A program made the position numbers and the translations under genes. Under the pieces are notes generated by a model that saw only the letters and a program-made list of their open reading frames with translations, made no database searches and was not told where the DNA came from. Of a DNA stretch of 64,000 nucleotides, positions 13,501 through 28,500 are shown piece after piece; the stretch's first letter is position 1; each line of letters begins with the position of its first letter. Origin of the DNA: Lutraria lutraria (lineage: Eukaryota > Mollusca > Bivalvia > Venerida > Mactridae); the NCBI GenBank assembly GCA_964023205.1, contig OZ026833.1, positions 9,007,084 through 9,071,083 of the forward strand. Direction: 5' to 3'.

Positions 13501-16500
13501 ACTAAACTCAACGATTCTCTCATTTCTACTAACATTCTATATGGGACACAAATTAAATGAATATACGGCAAATGAAAATAATGTCAATAACAATAGACTT
13601 AACATTCAATTTGTCATTGTTTCGTATTTTTTTACAGCCGTCGGTATTGTCGGTTTTGATAGAAGTAAATGTCATCTTGGTAGTATTCGTCGTAATGCTT
13701 AATTACCCTTTCATTTGTTATGTTAAGCTGGATTTGTTAATGAAGTCTTCTGCGTGTCTGGTATGATTTCTCTGGATTAAAAGCTACAAATAAACGTACT
13801 TTTAAATCATTAGTCGCAGTAAATATTCGTAAGTAATTAATCAAAATAACTGTTGACTGCCATCTATGACAGTTCACCTAACCATCGTTCCTGGGAAGAA
13901 CCAGTCGCCATCCTCCGTTGCCTACTTTCTCACATAAAGGGACATGGTCGGTAGCGGGGTCCGAACCCACGACCCTCTATCAGTGAGAGGTAACAGTAGT
14001 TTGAAGTCAGCGACCTTAACCACTCGACCAAGGAGGCGGGTCATATATATATGATATAGTGTTAAGAATTAAAACTCAAAATAGACACCTGGTTTCTGCT
14101 ATAGGGCCATCGGTGGTCGAGTGGTAATGCGTTGGACTACTTTAAACGAAAGGTCGTGGGTTCGGGTCTCATCTCAGCCTTTCGAATCTCTCAGGAAAAC
14201 TTTTTTTCAGTGTTCCCATCCCAACTACTGAGCCAAGTACTGAGTCTAGACAATGACAGGAAAAGGAGCGAGGCGTGTATCGATGCTTTACATCGGGCAC
14301 GACATAAAAATTAGAAAAACTATTCGAACAAGAGTAGGAAGATACATACAAATGCCCGTTTCTAATCTATTCTGTGTCTAATCCTTCCTCTCTCTCTGGG
14401 GCGGCTCTAAAATAACCATAGGAGTCGAATGAGTCAGAAGATAAATAAAAGCTAAAATTCCAAAGAACTTAAGGTGGGTAGGTCGGCAGAACTTAGCAAT
14501 GTTATTGGTGCAAATATCGTCAAAAATGAAACTGACCGAGACAGAAAATAAATAAAAGGTCGGCAGAGAAAAATAGGGTCCAAGTCTGACAAGCTTCTCT
14601 CTTACTGAATGCGACAGAAGATCTTAGTAGTATGCCAATGAAGACGAAGAAAAAATGTTTCCTGGTCAGAGCTCACCCGCCCAGAGACATAGATAACAGA
14701 GATTGGCAACTTCAGTTATTACCTAATAGTATATAATATCACGCATGACTGTTACTTTTCCCAAAAATGGTGATTTTGTAGCAAGTAAAACTTCTTACCT
14801 ACTAATAACAAATGCATAAATTTTTAATTTTCTGAAAGTTTATTATTTAAACTACAGCTGTCGAGTTTTTCAAATATCAATTTTGATTGATAGTATTATT
14901 GCGGCCATGTTTATACTACCTACTTATGCAATATTTCTGAAAAATATCTACTGGTACTAATTTGTTCAGGCTGATAGCATTCTAGTGGGTATTGCTAAAA
15001 ATTAACTTAGAAAATGTAATAAAATATTATTTCCAGCAAAGGCTTTCAGAAAATGTATAATTTATATATGTATGTTATTTAGTTTTTGAGTTTTACTTGC
15101 TACAGAATCTACAAAATGATGACATGTGTGATATCTTAAGTTGCCAATCTCTGATATCTGTCTCTGATCGGGTGAGCTCTGACCAGGAAACATTTTTTCT
15201 TCGTCTTCATTGGCATACTACTAAGATCTTCTGTCGCATTCAGTAAGAGAGAAGCTTGTCAGACTTGGAATCATTCTTAATGTAATGATACCTTATGATA
15301 ATAATAGAGGAGGGATTCACGCATCAAATGTTATGGTAATCGATAGGGCAATCACATTTTTAAAAAAAAAACGTAATTATATGACAGTTAATTTAACTAC
15401 GCACTCTCGCATGTGAACGGCTCATTTGTTGCTGTGGATGAAACGATCTGCGATTTCCCCGATGGCAAACAGATGATTTAAAAAAAGCCAGTGGAATGTT
15501 TGCCGGAATGTTCGACCTTAACATATCGTATGCAATATGGTAAACCAGTCCTTTACAAATTCTTATGTTCTTGTTTCGTTTGTATGACTTATGCTGTAAC
15601 TTGTTGTTTGCTTGTTTGAACCTAAACTGATCGTCAGTTATGTTTGCATATTTCGTAATGGAATTTCCAGATCATTTTCAAAGTTGATGCAAATTTTATT
15701 ATCTTCGATGGAGTGAAATAACACATAAGAAATAAGATATGTTTTGAGATGTTGCTGTAGTTTTTCTTTGTAACTGTCTAGCATATTGTCTGAATCGTTT
15801 CTGGTTGATGATTTGTTGTTGTATGGTTGTTGATGAAGGTTTATGGGACGGCTTAAGTTTTGGGTGATGTTCATCATACTGTAGAACTTGAGTATGCGCT
15901 GGTGTGAGCCGTGCGGGGTGGATTATTTATAAGAAGCATGTGTCGTACTGTCGAATTTATTTCACTCATTATTTCTTCAGAATCCATCTTTAATTGTATC
16001 TATATATTTTGGCACTCCCTATTTGGAAATACATCGTCAACGTAGCTTGGAAACTTAATCTTATGTTCAGGGGTAATATAAATTAATCTAATAGTATAAG
16101 TAATTACATAAAGCTATTATACGTCGATCCTGCTAATATATTTCTTAAGACGGTTCATAAATTACTGAACTCCTACTGTTTTACTAACATGAAAATAATT
16201 ACATAATATAGAAATATGATAGCCATTATAAACATACTGGTGTTTTAATGGAACTTCGAAGTAACAGTATGAATTTTACTAACTTTGTGATGGTGTTTCG
16301 TTCCGTGTTTGCAATGTTGGTGTTGTTAGGGATGGGTTATGGTATGTTGGTACTTCAGAGGTGTGATTTTTGTATTCGGTTGTTTATTGGTATTTACCTA
16401 TATGAATAGTACAAACATGGAAATTGAATGTATAGGAATGCCGTAAAAATAACACGATAACAAGATCGGAAGCAGTTACGACAAATATAATTATATTGAA

Positions 16501-19500
16501 ATAAAGCCTCTAAAATTGTAAGTCAACAAAACATGTGAAGGGTTGCCAAGAAACGCAACATACAATATCCTTTCAATAGAGAGGTTCCCGTGACATGGAG
16601 TTTGGAGGTTAATTAATCATCAGTTCCACTGTTCATGTTCGTCTGATTGGCCAGAATCGTATGCCTAATATTATCCATGTATCCCTTGTTTGTGTACTTT
16701 GAACTGTACAGAACTTTGAATTGCTACATGCCTTCCATTATAGTTCACTTATGATGCGTGGGTTTCTGGTGATAGAATAGTGGTATGGTATTCCAGGCAG
16801 GTGGACTTTTTATATGTTTTATCAGATCAGTTATCTCGATTTTGATTGATATGCTTTCTTTGAGGATGTCATCTTCCTGACAAACATATACATTATTAAA
16901 GTTTATTATACGTCTCTAAAAGAACAGGGAATTTAAAGCAATTTCTGATTGATACTTTTGATTTGAATTCATAAATAAATATAATGTTTGAATTGATAAT
17001 AAATCGACATAAATCTCTGAATGCAATCCTAATTCGACTAAAACACGCTAAGGATTTTTTACAAATGTAAGTGGCTCTTGCAGCTTTGCTTAATGGTCGT
17101 ACAGAAAGTACAAACGAGTCGGTAAACTACGTGCGAACGTCCCAATATATGTTCCTGAAGTTAGTAACCAGTTAAATGATCAGGATCAGATGGAATATAA
17201 CATTCACAATGATCATAATTGAAAATTTCAATGTGAAGACCATTTAAATTACAATATAATGTTTAGGACGCTTTGTCTGAACTAGATAATGCGACTACCA
17301 AAATATTTGGACCATTTTTCTTGGCCACATGGTGATGAATGTACTGTACAAGTAGTTTACATCATCGAATACTGATGTATGTTCATTAAAAACATAAATA
17401 AAAAATAAAAAAGTATCATTTAAAATATATCCTTATAAAAAATGAAAGTGTTTCGTAGGCCAAAATATTCTGAGCATTTTCGGCGGAATCCTTGTTGTTT
17501 CCTGTACTAGTGTTATTGACTGTGTCGGTGATAATACGCGTCATTATTTGGTTAAGCAAAACTGTCCACCGGATTACATATAACATGGCCAAATAAATAC
17601 AGAACAAATCTACAAGCTATATAGACATGTCATAACTAATATTCCGCTGTGACTTTTCCATTAATCAGAACCATATTAGGTCCGACAAGCAATTTCGGTA
17701 AGAACATTATCGGAGAAGGAATGGATTATGTAATCTTCGGGTTAATTTGTGCAGTGATTCAAGCAATGGAAATGTATAGCAACGAATGTCTAGCCCAGTT
17801 TACCAAATGATAAAACAGTCGGGATTTATCAATCTCATCCTATAACTTTTACTATACAGTAAGGCTAAAGAAAACAGTCATGTACACGGTTACCTTCTCA
17901 ATCAGATAAGGATAGGAAGGTAGAAAAGTTTTTTTTTCTTGTTTTTTTAAGTACGTTTGATGAGAATGCGAGATATGATTCGTCCCCAAATATTTTCGTA
18001 CTTTGCAATTTGCCAGTGACACTGTTAAGGTCGAAATTAAAAGACAACAATACCAATAACTTAAAACTGAACAGAAGTTCACTAAGTACTAAGTGATTTA
18101 CGATCTACAGACGAACAACAAGATACCATATTAAGAATATTAAGAACTACACTTTAACCTCCATGTACAGTTACTTCCGAACAATAGCCACCTCCCTGTT
18201 ACAGTCAGTATTCTAGCAACCGCAATTGACCTTTTACTCTATGGTCACTCTCTCAACGATAGCCATGCAACTCCTTACAACACACCATTTTGTCCTTCCC
18301 ATGGGTGACTGTTGTAGGGAGGGGTTGTACTGTACTTTACTCAGAGATCACAAAGCATTATAACCTAAACAACCTGTCTTAGGACTCAACCTGTCCGATA
18401 GGACTATGGCCGTGTTGATGTATTAATACATTCAGTAATAATCTACAAATATTCAAACGTAAAATCACCATATGTGTTTGTTGTTGCAAAAGGCTTTATG
18501 TTTTTCCGGTGGCAATTGTTTAATCACCATTGTCGGCTAACCATTTGTTAGAAATTCTAATACCTTACTTCAATATCGTCCATAATTACTATGCATATGC
18601 TCTTAATACTGTTTTGTTTTCGTGTCACGTAATAAATGTAACACTATGGGAGTCTTGAAGCACTACGTTCAGTTTGTCACATAATCAAGTTTTAATTTAG
18701 GAATCCGCATTTTAAGTGTTGGTTTTAAAGGCCAAATATTATCATCAAGCTATTTTTCAAATATGGCGATTCTGTGTTCATCTGGACATTTTATTACAAC
18801 ACAATTATTAGATTAAATTTCAATAAAAATCCGATTGTGTATTTGCAAACGTCAAATTCGAGTTAAGACGTATAATTCTAATGCAATAATGTCCCGCTGA
18901 TTACATTCAAAGTTCCTATCAAATCATGAATTATTGGGTATCCGCCCGTCAACAATTATTCTAAAGCACAATTTTGATTTTGCTACGTGAAATCAGCGGA
19001 ACGATTATTGACAAGTTTTAACAAAGTATTCAATAAGCGAATGTTACAAATGCATGGAGCGCCATGCCCTTAATAAAAAATGTTCAATACAATTGCGCTG
19101 ATAAGTCCACCTCGTTGGTGGTGTGATGAAATTCAGGCGGAAAATAAGACACTTTTTTATTTCTCTTAACCTCTATCAGAACTTCAATGGGATAAAGAAT
19201 ATTTTGACATCCGTGAAATATTGGAAATGGAAGTAAAACCTACGAAAGACCGGTGGTGACATTTCAACTTCAAGATTTCACAATTTCAAACCATGAAATT
19301 ATAATGAAGTTGAAATCGAAGAAAAATCGTGAAATCATGAAATTTTGAGGAAAATCGTGAAATTGTGCAGAAAAATCGTGAAATTGTGATACTGTTTGAA
19401 GTTGTAAATATCTCTTCTATAGCATTATGTTGCTTAACAGCAATATTATATCATCATTTTGCAAACCTTTATAACACATTTTCTTAAATAAGATTATTGA

Positions 19501-22500
19501 CACATTTTATAGAATAAGGTTTATATGCAATGAACATGCATAGTATGACGTCATTAGATAAGAAAAAAATTAAGATAATGTGTGATTGCTGTTGTTTTTT
19601 TTCCTCAAAATGTTTACCGCTGCATGAAAATATTTCAGAACTAAAATTGACATCCTTTTGTGTTTACACTTTGTTTCATTACAGAAGTCATCGAGTAAAT
19701 AAATCATATCCATTATTAACTAGTTACGTAATAAGTGATGTTTGAAATATTCTATATTAGATTTATACACAGCTGTAACGATGAAGTACTTACAAACACA
19801 TCATCAGCACTAAATTCAATGACTCGTATAAATGCATGCACCCGAAGTTTAATATTATTATTTGTCTTAGTCCTAAAAGTAATGAAACCGTGTCGGAAAA
19901 TTCAATCCGAATAAGACCTTAAAAGTGTATACATATGTATTCATTACTCAGTTTTGTATCTACCATGAATAGTAAAACTATAACATTTCCTTTAATTAGC
20001 CACCATTAAAAAATGGATGATTCGACATTAATTCTAAAGCCCCAATAGCTTTTTGCTGTAGAAAAATATATGCAAAAACATTTAATTGCTGATATTATCC
20101 CAAGGTAATTATTACCGACGAAACAAGCCCTTTTTCGTCTGAAAACACTCATTTCACTGTGATTTTTGCTTTTGTAAACTTAAATATGTAGAGCGCGTGA
20201 CGTCACTTTACTACGTGTGCATAGCATGACTGCGGGCAAAAAATACGATTGTGGTTTCGGAAACATTTTTTCTTGCTATAAAGTATGCACGGGAGGAAAA
20301 CACACCGGATTCCTCTGTTATAGAACAAACAGAAACTATTAGGACCAATACATTTATAAGCTTATGGGACTTTAAGTATAAGTCTACTAAAGCCATTAGC
20401 GATTTCCAGCAGATAAAATGTAATTATTAATACAGAGAAGAAAAAGATTCCCTGAAGGAAACATGTATATGTACAAAAAGTCCATCTTCTCCAAAATATT
20501 AACTCCCGAGGAGTTCAATAATTATCTTGCAAAAGAACAGGTTCATAATTATGCTCGTGTTCTCCAATCAAACACTTTAACACCTAAGTGTCTTCACCAG
20601 TTTTATGTCATTTCTTTAACCCAAACTGTGTCAAAAAGGTTATACATGAACTTCAAAGAACACACATACTTAACATTCAAAATGTGCCAGTCGGCGCTAG
20701 AATTTGATATATTTATTAAGTGTACATATATGATATAATTCTGCGACATGCAATCACTTTGACCAAGTATACAATAGATTAAACTAAACAATAAAGCATT
20801 TCAAACATGATTTCATAGCGACAGCGAATGAAGACAACAATAGCTTAATGCCAACAATTGGGTTATTTCAGATTGGTTCAGAGCTGATTTCTGATTAAAA
20901 AATTTATCATACGGACAGAGGGAATCTAAATTCATTGCCCGCGATGAATTCAATTTTTATGAAACTGAATATTCGATTAGCGCTGTATAATTAGATGTCG
21001 AGTGACACCTTTTCATTTGTGTTTTTCCAACTGATCTTGCACAAATCGCATGTTTAAGACTTACAATCCACAATGCAATTATACTTTTAATTGTCAATGT
21101 TTGCTTGCCATTTCGTCAGATCTTAATAAAATATCCTTTATATCGTTTCCAACGGTCGTCAGAAGAGTCCGACTTTTTTCTTTTTTAACAAACAATTGCG
21201 AAAAGGGATTGCACCAACCTCCACCAAAACATCCAATAATTCAATGTTGCAAATGCATGAACCAAACTTTATGCTTGTTAAACACTATCAATACAGCGAT
21301 TATGTTGATGCGCTTCGTTTGTTACGTGATTGATATCTGGCGGCTAATATCGCCTTGTCTTGTCCAGAATAAACTTCTTCGCATTCAGTCGAAATGATAA
21401 TATCTGACTATGTCGACATTATAAGTATGCATGCCATACTTAAAATGTATATTGCCAGAGAAAGAAAGGAATTATTACAAAAGTGAACGTATCTGTAGTG
21501 GTGTGATCCCTTGATTTATTTCTTCTTTTATTTGTTCTTTCTATTGGGTTTGCTTTGCTCATTTAACCCGGTGAAATTATGACAAACATGTCGATGTTCA
21601 TCCATATGTGGAGAAGTTACCAGCTAATTGTTAAGGGTAAAGTTAGTACTCGCACTGCTTATTAGTAAAATGTCCACGAAAAGTTGTTAGACGAACATGC
21701 CGCCGTAAGTACCCTAAATGTCTTTGAAAACAAGCGTTTAACCCACTTATAACTCGAATTGTGTTATTTGTCTGTGAGGCTGCATTTGTATGTCAAAATT
21801 CTTACAAACGAATCTTTTTTTCATTTCGTAAATTAGGATTAAACTGTATTCACTCTGACACAAAAAGGCATATATAAAAATACACAATAACGTCTGAACC
21901 TACTATCATACAACTTGAACCTTTTGTGATATTGTTGTATAGCTAGCTGGTGCGTCGAATTTAACACATATTGCAGCAATTCACAAAATGAAGTACACTC
22001 CATCTGACAATGAATTAATTACTGAAGACATGCATAGATTATTTAAAAATCAGGCTAAACAATGTTAAAAGCTTATACACTTAGAACGCAATCCAAATAA
22101 TTTCACATGGAACTACAATACGATGCAAAAGAACACAGGGTATTTGTTTGCCAGTCGAAAAAGGTTCAGAAGCATTTAAATAGCCCTCTTGCAGATAATT
22201 AGAGTTTTCAGTCGAATAATGGACAACTTAAATGGTTATCATTCACATGACATGTCCGCCCAGTTTACGACATTGTGTGCGTTGGTGTTTTTGTACCTTG
22301 GTCTTTACAATTTTTATTTAACGATAGAAGACAAAGTAGTCGCTCGGTCTGGATCTCCAAAACATGTCCAATTAGTTCACCGCATTAAAGATTTATTTAG
22401 AACATCGCTGTAGAGTAAAGATCGAAACACTTTATATGATTTTCCTCCAACAAAATATTCAGTTAAATAGAATTGGTACTGGTTTAAACCATGAATGGCA

Positions 22501-25500
22501 ATAAATATCCTCAGCAACATTATTGTCTGCAAAAGAATGCACAGAATAATTGGTATTTAATCTTTTTTATTTGTAAATTAGTATAATGAGTCAGTGTTTT
22601 CAAATAATTACAAGACTTTTCTGCGCTCTGAACATATTGTTTCCTGAAATGGTTAGAAAATGTTTTTCGATTTTTATTAATGTCTTAATCAGTTTAGTTA
22701 AGTATCATGATTAGATATTGGCATGCGAATATGTGGGTTATACGTGTAGCAGTAAGGAAATATTAGTTACTTAACACATTGATGAAGATTGAGATCAAAT
22801 TCACCAAGCAACGACATGCAATAGTTACATTCTTGCAGTGAGTATTCATATCAATGGAATATAAAGAATTCAGATATATATTTTCACGAATACTGGTACA
22901 GTTACTTATTTCATACGGATTGTATTTAAAAGATATTGTCATGTAGATTTATGCATGTATACGTCTCCATGTTTCAATAGGATTAAAAATAATATTTTGT
23001 AAAAAGAACAAGTAGGAAGAAGTCAAATTTGCGATTTCAAGGTTCATAACTTGCTGTTTTTGTTTAAAAGTATCCCAATCTACCACTTTTATTGTCTCCG
23101 TCTTGCAAATGTATCCACAAAGAAACTGTTTTGACAGCTTAACTCGTATATGATTAAATGCAAATTGTTACGGCATTTTCTAAGCTAAGCTATATTTCTT
23201 CTCTTCTAATTTCCAAGCAATGTGATTAATCCGAATCTTCTACAAAAACATTCGATAATTCAATGTTGCAGTTGCATAAACCTTCATGCTTATTTAACAC
23301 TGTCAATAAAATGATTATGTTGATACTCTCGCATCGGTTGTTCTGTGATGGAAACCCCACAGCGAACAAAACAGCGTGCTTTCTCTCGATTCATTTTGTC
23401 TTAATACAGTTGGATGGGTAGTTTAGAAATATCGAAATGTAGTGCAAAACGCATATAAAAGCAATTTAAATTCCGAATGATGCAAATTTAATTGACAAAG
23501 ACCATTTTCCAAAAGTAGGCTTTAGACGCCGAAGACATAATTGCTTTTCGAATTAATTTTGACGTGCATAAAATGTTGCCATTGCACGATTTTTGTAACC
23601 AGGATGCACTACTATGGAAGTTTGATTTCTTCACGCAAATCCTTTAGAAGTTTAAAATTCTCCCAGTTCACAGGCAGATGCTCGCCTGGGTCTGCTGGTT
23701 AGAAACATCGAAGAAGAAAGAAATTCTGCAACAATGAAGCTTTCAACAATTTCAAAGGTCTTTACCATTTCACAACACGTGGTAGACATTACAGTTACCT
23801 GAAGAATGACATTGCTACATCTAATTGCACAGAGATAATTCGTAATTCGATGATAACGGTATGCATTTGTACGGCTGCCCGACTACCCATATTTTGTAAA
23901 ACTAGGTCAGGAGTTTACCAGAAGATCTGAGAATGTCTGATACTGTGGACACATTTAGGAAAAAACTTTTTTCAGAGATTTTGAATGATTCATAACTTAA
24001 TTACAACATTATAACTTTATTACTGCATGTTTAGTCTTTAGCATGTCTTTGTGCCATCCTTTTGTAATATTTTGTTTATAGATAATTACTTTGATCTAAT
24101 GTATAACCCCAGTGAATATACTTAGTGCAAAATAAGAGTTTGATCAAAATACAGTTAAAGCTTTTTTTGTTGTTTGGGTTTTTTGTGGCGCTGAACCCTA
24201 AATTTCTACCGGCGACCTATTTTTTGTAGAATCTGATGTACCATACCTCATATTCTCTCAAGTGGTGTTCAGAAAGAATGAATAGAAATAATTAGTTCTT
24301 CCACCTACTCGACCATATTCAGCTGGTCAAGTGACCCTGATGTTAACTATTTCTTTAGCTTTATTATGTGTCATTTATAAACATAAGGAGATGAATTAAG
24401 ATGGTTTACGCTGTTCATTAACACAAAATTTACATTACCATGTTTTATTTATGTTCTGTTTCTTAAATAACATTTTGTTTTACATACAAATGATGTCTGA
24501 AGTGTTGGCAAGATTGAAAGCATTTACATTCCTTTGTCGTTCGAGTTACCGTCTTACATATTAGATTTCCGATCACGAATGTTTTTTCTTTCAATCTCTT
24601 TGACACTGAGTAATTTGAAATCCGTTGAAACTAAATAAAAATCATCAATTTTCGCGCAATAATTTCTTGTTCTTTACACTTAACTTGATTTTTAGCAATT
24701 GCTTTTCTCCAAGTTGTCTTTGTAAGTTATATATCAAAATTGTTTGTGAGACATAAGTCTAAATCAAATTTACGCTTTTCTTCCTAAGACGAATTTGTCA
24801 TGTCAATGTAGACATAACCCAAGCTATGTTTTATTCTTTGGAGTTTTACCGGATTCTAAACGATTTGATGGGTGGACATAAGTCAATTTGTTAAGGATAT
24901 TGCCCGTCAAACGTTCATTGAAAATTGAATAGAAGAAGCAGTGAGTCTGAATGTAACAAGGAAATATATGACAGACAAATATTTAATTTAACACAATTTC
25001 TAATGAAATAGAGACGAATCTGAACTGGGACCAAGAAGATGATGCACTATTGAAATATCGAAATGTAATTTGTTATACGTCTCAAATGAGTTTTTCTCAT
25101 GTCTCTTCCAAATTATTGACTTACCTCCAGGTTTATTATGTGTATCATTTCTATTTAAATTTTTTTTCTTTTAGGCAAAATTATGTGTTATCTGTAATGT
25201 GTTTTTCAAAGTTAAGTGCAAAAAAATGGCGAATTTATTACATTTAGCAGTACATAGTAAACAAGTTTCGTTACATTCACAATTAGCGTTTTCGAAATCA
25301 CTAGATTTAAGATAATTTAAACATGATTTATTTCATACTTTTTTCTGAATGCGGTTAAGCTAAGAAGGACTCAATAGGAAGAAATGTATAATATCGTATT
25401 ATAACGTGGTGTTTGACATATAATACGATAGCATTATATGTGTATGCTGTTAGAGATAGACATACAAAAATTAGTCTCGGATCGGTAATAAAACATGTAA

Positions 25501-28500
25501 AATTATGTTAAAGTTGACAATGCTTTAAGCAATGAACCACATTCATGTTTGTACCTTTTCTGATAACAGTTTCTTCACATCTATCCAAGTATTCACCATA
25601 GTCCCAAGATCCACTTTTGAGACACATGGCTTGTGATGATGGCCAATGTACAGAGACGAAGAGACGGATATATAAAAAATTCACTGCATTTCCAAACACC
25701 ATTACATTAATGTAGTGTCATATGCCAATCTAAATGCTTGTAATTATGTTCTTTTTTCTCGGTGTAATGAATCAAGTGTTATGAATGTTTCTCCGGTCCC
25801 TTTATGTAAACATTTATTCGATTAGGCTAGACTAATACAATCTGATATCCACGTTTAAGAATATGCTTGTGATTTGTGTTACCACTGAGCCAATGCCCAG
25901 CCATGAAAATGTGAAATTATATATTCATGCAGTACATTAATTTGTTCTCTGTTTGATCCATTAGGTTATATTATTACTCTTCCATATCCCACAGTTACCA
26001 TTTTCCAAACTGTTCTGCACAATTGAAAGCCTGTATAGTTTCATATTATGCAATATTACTACGATGTTAACATCTTTGAGGACGAGATAATACATTATGA
26101 ACTATCAAAGTAACCGTACCATGGGGGACTTATATCATTGAAATTCATTTACCAAATCCCTTGAGGGTTTTTTTCTCACGCAATGAAGACGAGATGTGTT
26201 GGGATAAATCTCCCTGCCGACTGAATTACGTGTTTTAAGACTATTTGTCGCATGTGTGCTTGATAAAATGCAAATTGGAAATGTTGCAATTCATCGATGG
26301 AATCATTTAGCGCGCGTGTATCAGATCAGATCTGGAGACCAAAATAAATTCAGCTAACTCCGAAACAGATATTTGGGGTAAGATTAGGCGGGTAAAAGGT
26401 TCATATTTTGTTACTTGGCTCAAAAATGTGATAGGTAGATGTGAAACTTCTTTTCTGATTGCTTTTCTAAACATACCTTTTTTACTTTGGAGGGATGATT
26501 CGTTCCTATATTGTCTCGTCCAGTTTATAGTTAATAACTTTAGTGTAGGGTTCCGAAAATCAGATTGGTCCTTATAAGCTTATACGTTTTCCTTACTTAC
26601 GGTTAAAATCACTACTTGTTGTTAAGATTAATTACTTGCGTTTAAAGTTGAGAGTTGTAGTTAAACTGATTACTTGTGGCTATAATTAAACATTGGGATT
26701 AAACTTATTTCTAATGGATATTTTTTATGCCCCCTTTCGAAGAAATGATTGATTTGCACATGTAGATCGGTCCGTCCGTCGGTCCGGGCAATAATTAGAG
26801 AACTATTTGGCATAAGCTCCTCACAAAAATTACAAAAAAGTAGATATTTTGAATGAAAAACATTATGTCTCTCTACGTTCTTTTAAAGGTTTATGCTTAT
26901 TTTAATATAAAATGTTTAAGTCGAAGTTTAATTTAGTATAAAACTATTGTAATCCCATGACAGTAATAAAGGGCATTTCTGCAACAAATCTGAAAGTATA
27001 TATTCAAAAGTGTCCAAATTAACTCTCATCTATCTTAACGGATTGTATAAAGCCATATTCTTAATAATAAATTAAACTTAAGTAAGTATAAACTTAATTT
27101 CCCTTGCATGTGGAATTATTAAGAAAATCTTCCTTTATGTCTACCCCTTAGTAATAACTATATAATTTCTGCGTCAAAAAATCGAGACAATAACTAATTT
27201 TGCTTTCCTGGAAACACAATTTTTATGTTATCCCAGCTTTGCATTGTTTTTATTTTCCACGAATATGTACTTAGATAGACAAACAACAAGAAAACTAGTA
27301 GCAAGTCTATTGTCTGACTCTCCTAGGACTAATATTGTGTATGTGCAATAAAATACGCACGTCCAAAGATTGATGGAGTGACGGTCGTGACGAAAGCAAT
27401 TTAGAATCTCATATCGAGTTAAGTGGAATGAATCAACTAGAATCTGGTGTAAATAAATGAAACAATTTTCGTTCCCCATGACGAGTACGTAATGAATAAA
27501 GTGAAACCTTTTATCTTAAAATACTGATTAATTACATTTTCATCACCTCCCGTGGACACTTCTAATAATGATCCCAGTGTACATCGCCACAACCGTACAT
27601 GTCAGCTGTCGACGGCGTAAATGGAATAATTGATTAGAAGGACGTCTCGTTGTCACAAATTCGTGTTGTTTATGTAGAAGCTAAAATGACGGAACTAGTA
27701 ACCCAGACTGGCACTGTGTCCAGTGTGTAAAATATGGTTACCTTTTAATGGAATATAATCTATATAGACTTTGCATACACAAACATTAATATGTTTGATC
27801 TCTTCAGATTCTAAAAGAAAATGTTAGATCAGATATGAGCAGTAAGTTTTCATACACTAAAATAAAATTATTCTTCAGACGAATTAGAGCATTTTCCTTT
27901 CAATATTTACAAAGAAATAGCTTGTAAAACTCGTATGGTCCTTCAAAAGTAAAACATGGGTGTGTACACATTTTGCTTTGCAATCAATCGTATAAAGCTC
28001 ATTGTCCAATGTAACGTAGGTTAAGACATTTCAAAAATGAAATTTGATAGCAAACAAAAATCTAAACTTAGTATGAAAATAATGATCATAATCAAGTCCA
28101 ATGGTTCTGGTATAAGATACGATGAATGTACACAATGTGTGTATGATCACAGAAATGAACCTTTTGGAGATCACGGAAAGGAAATCTGGAATCCAATGCC
28201 TTGCTATTACAAATCAAACTCCATAATAAGCAATAACATTTAAGTACATGTAAGTAGCAGATACTCTTTTGTATGTGGAGTTCCAGTGCAACCGCGCACA
28301 ATTTCTACAATGAAAGAATTAAAGAGGAAATATTTTGTATGTGTAGTTCCAAGGAATAAAGTCACGCTCATTTTCTACAAATAGCAGAATTAAAGAGGAT
28401 ATAAATTTTATGCATCCTGGTAATTGGTAGTTCAAGCCTAAGTGTAGAATTAATGAATTCGACTCGTCTGTGTTGTATCACCTTCAATCAGCTTCAGTCT

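Noticed and set aside
13950..14038. Functional class II tRNA gene on the minus strand
   Set aside because: The A and B boxes are good, but the head continues into a SINE body and the anticodon and acceptor stems could not be paired convincingly. tRNAscan-SE would decide.
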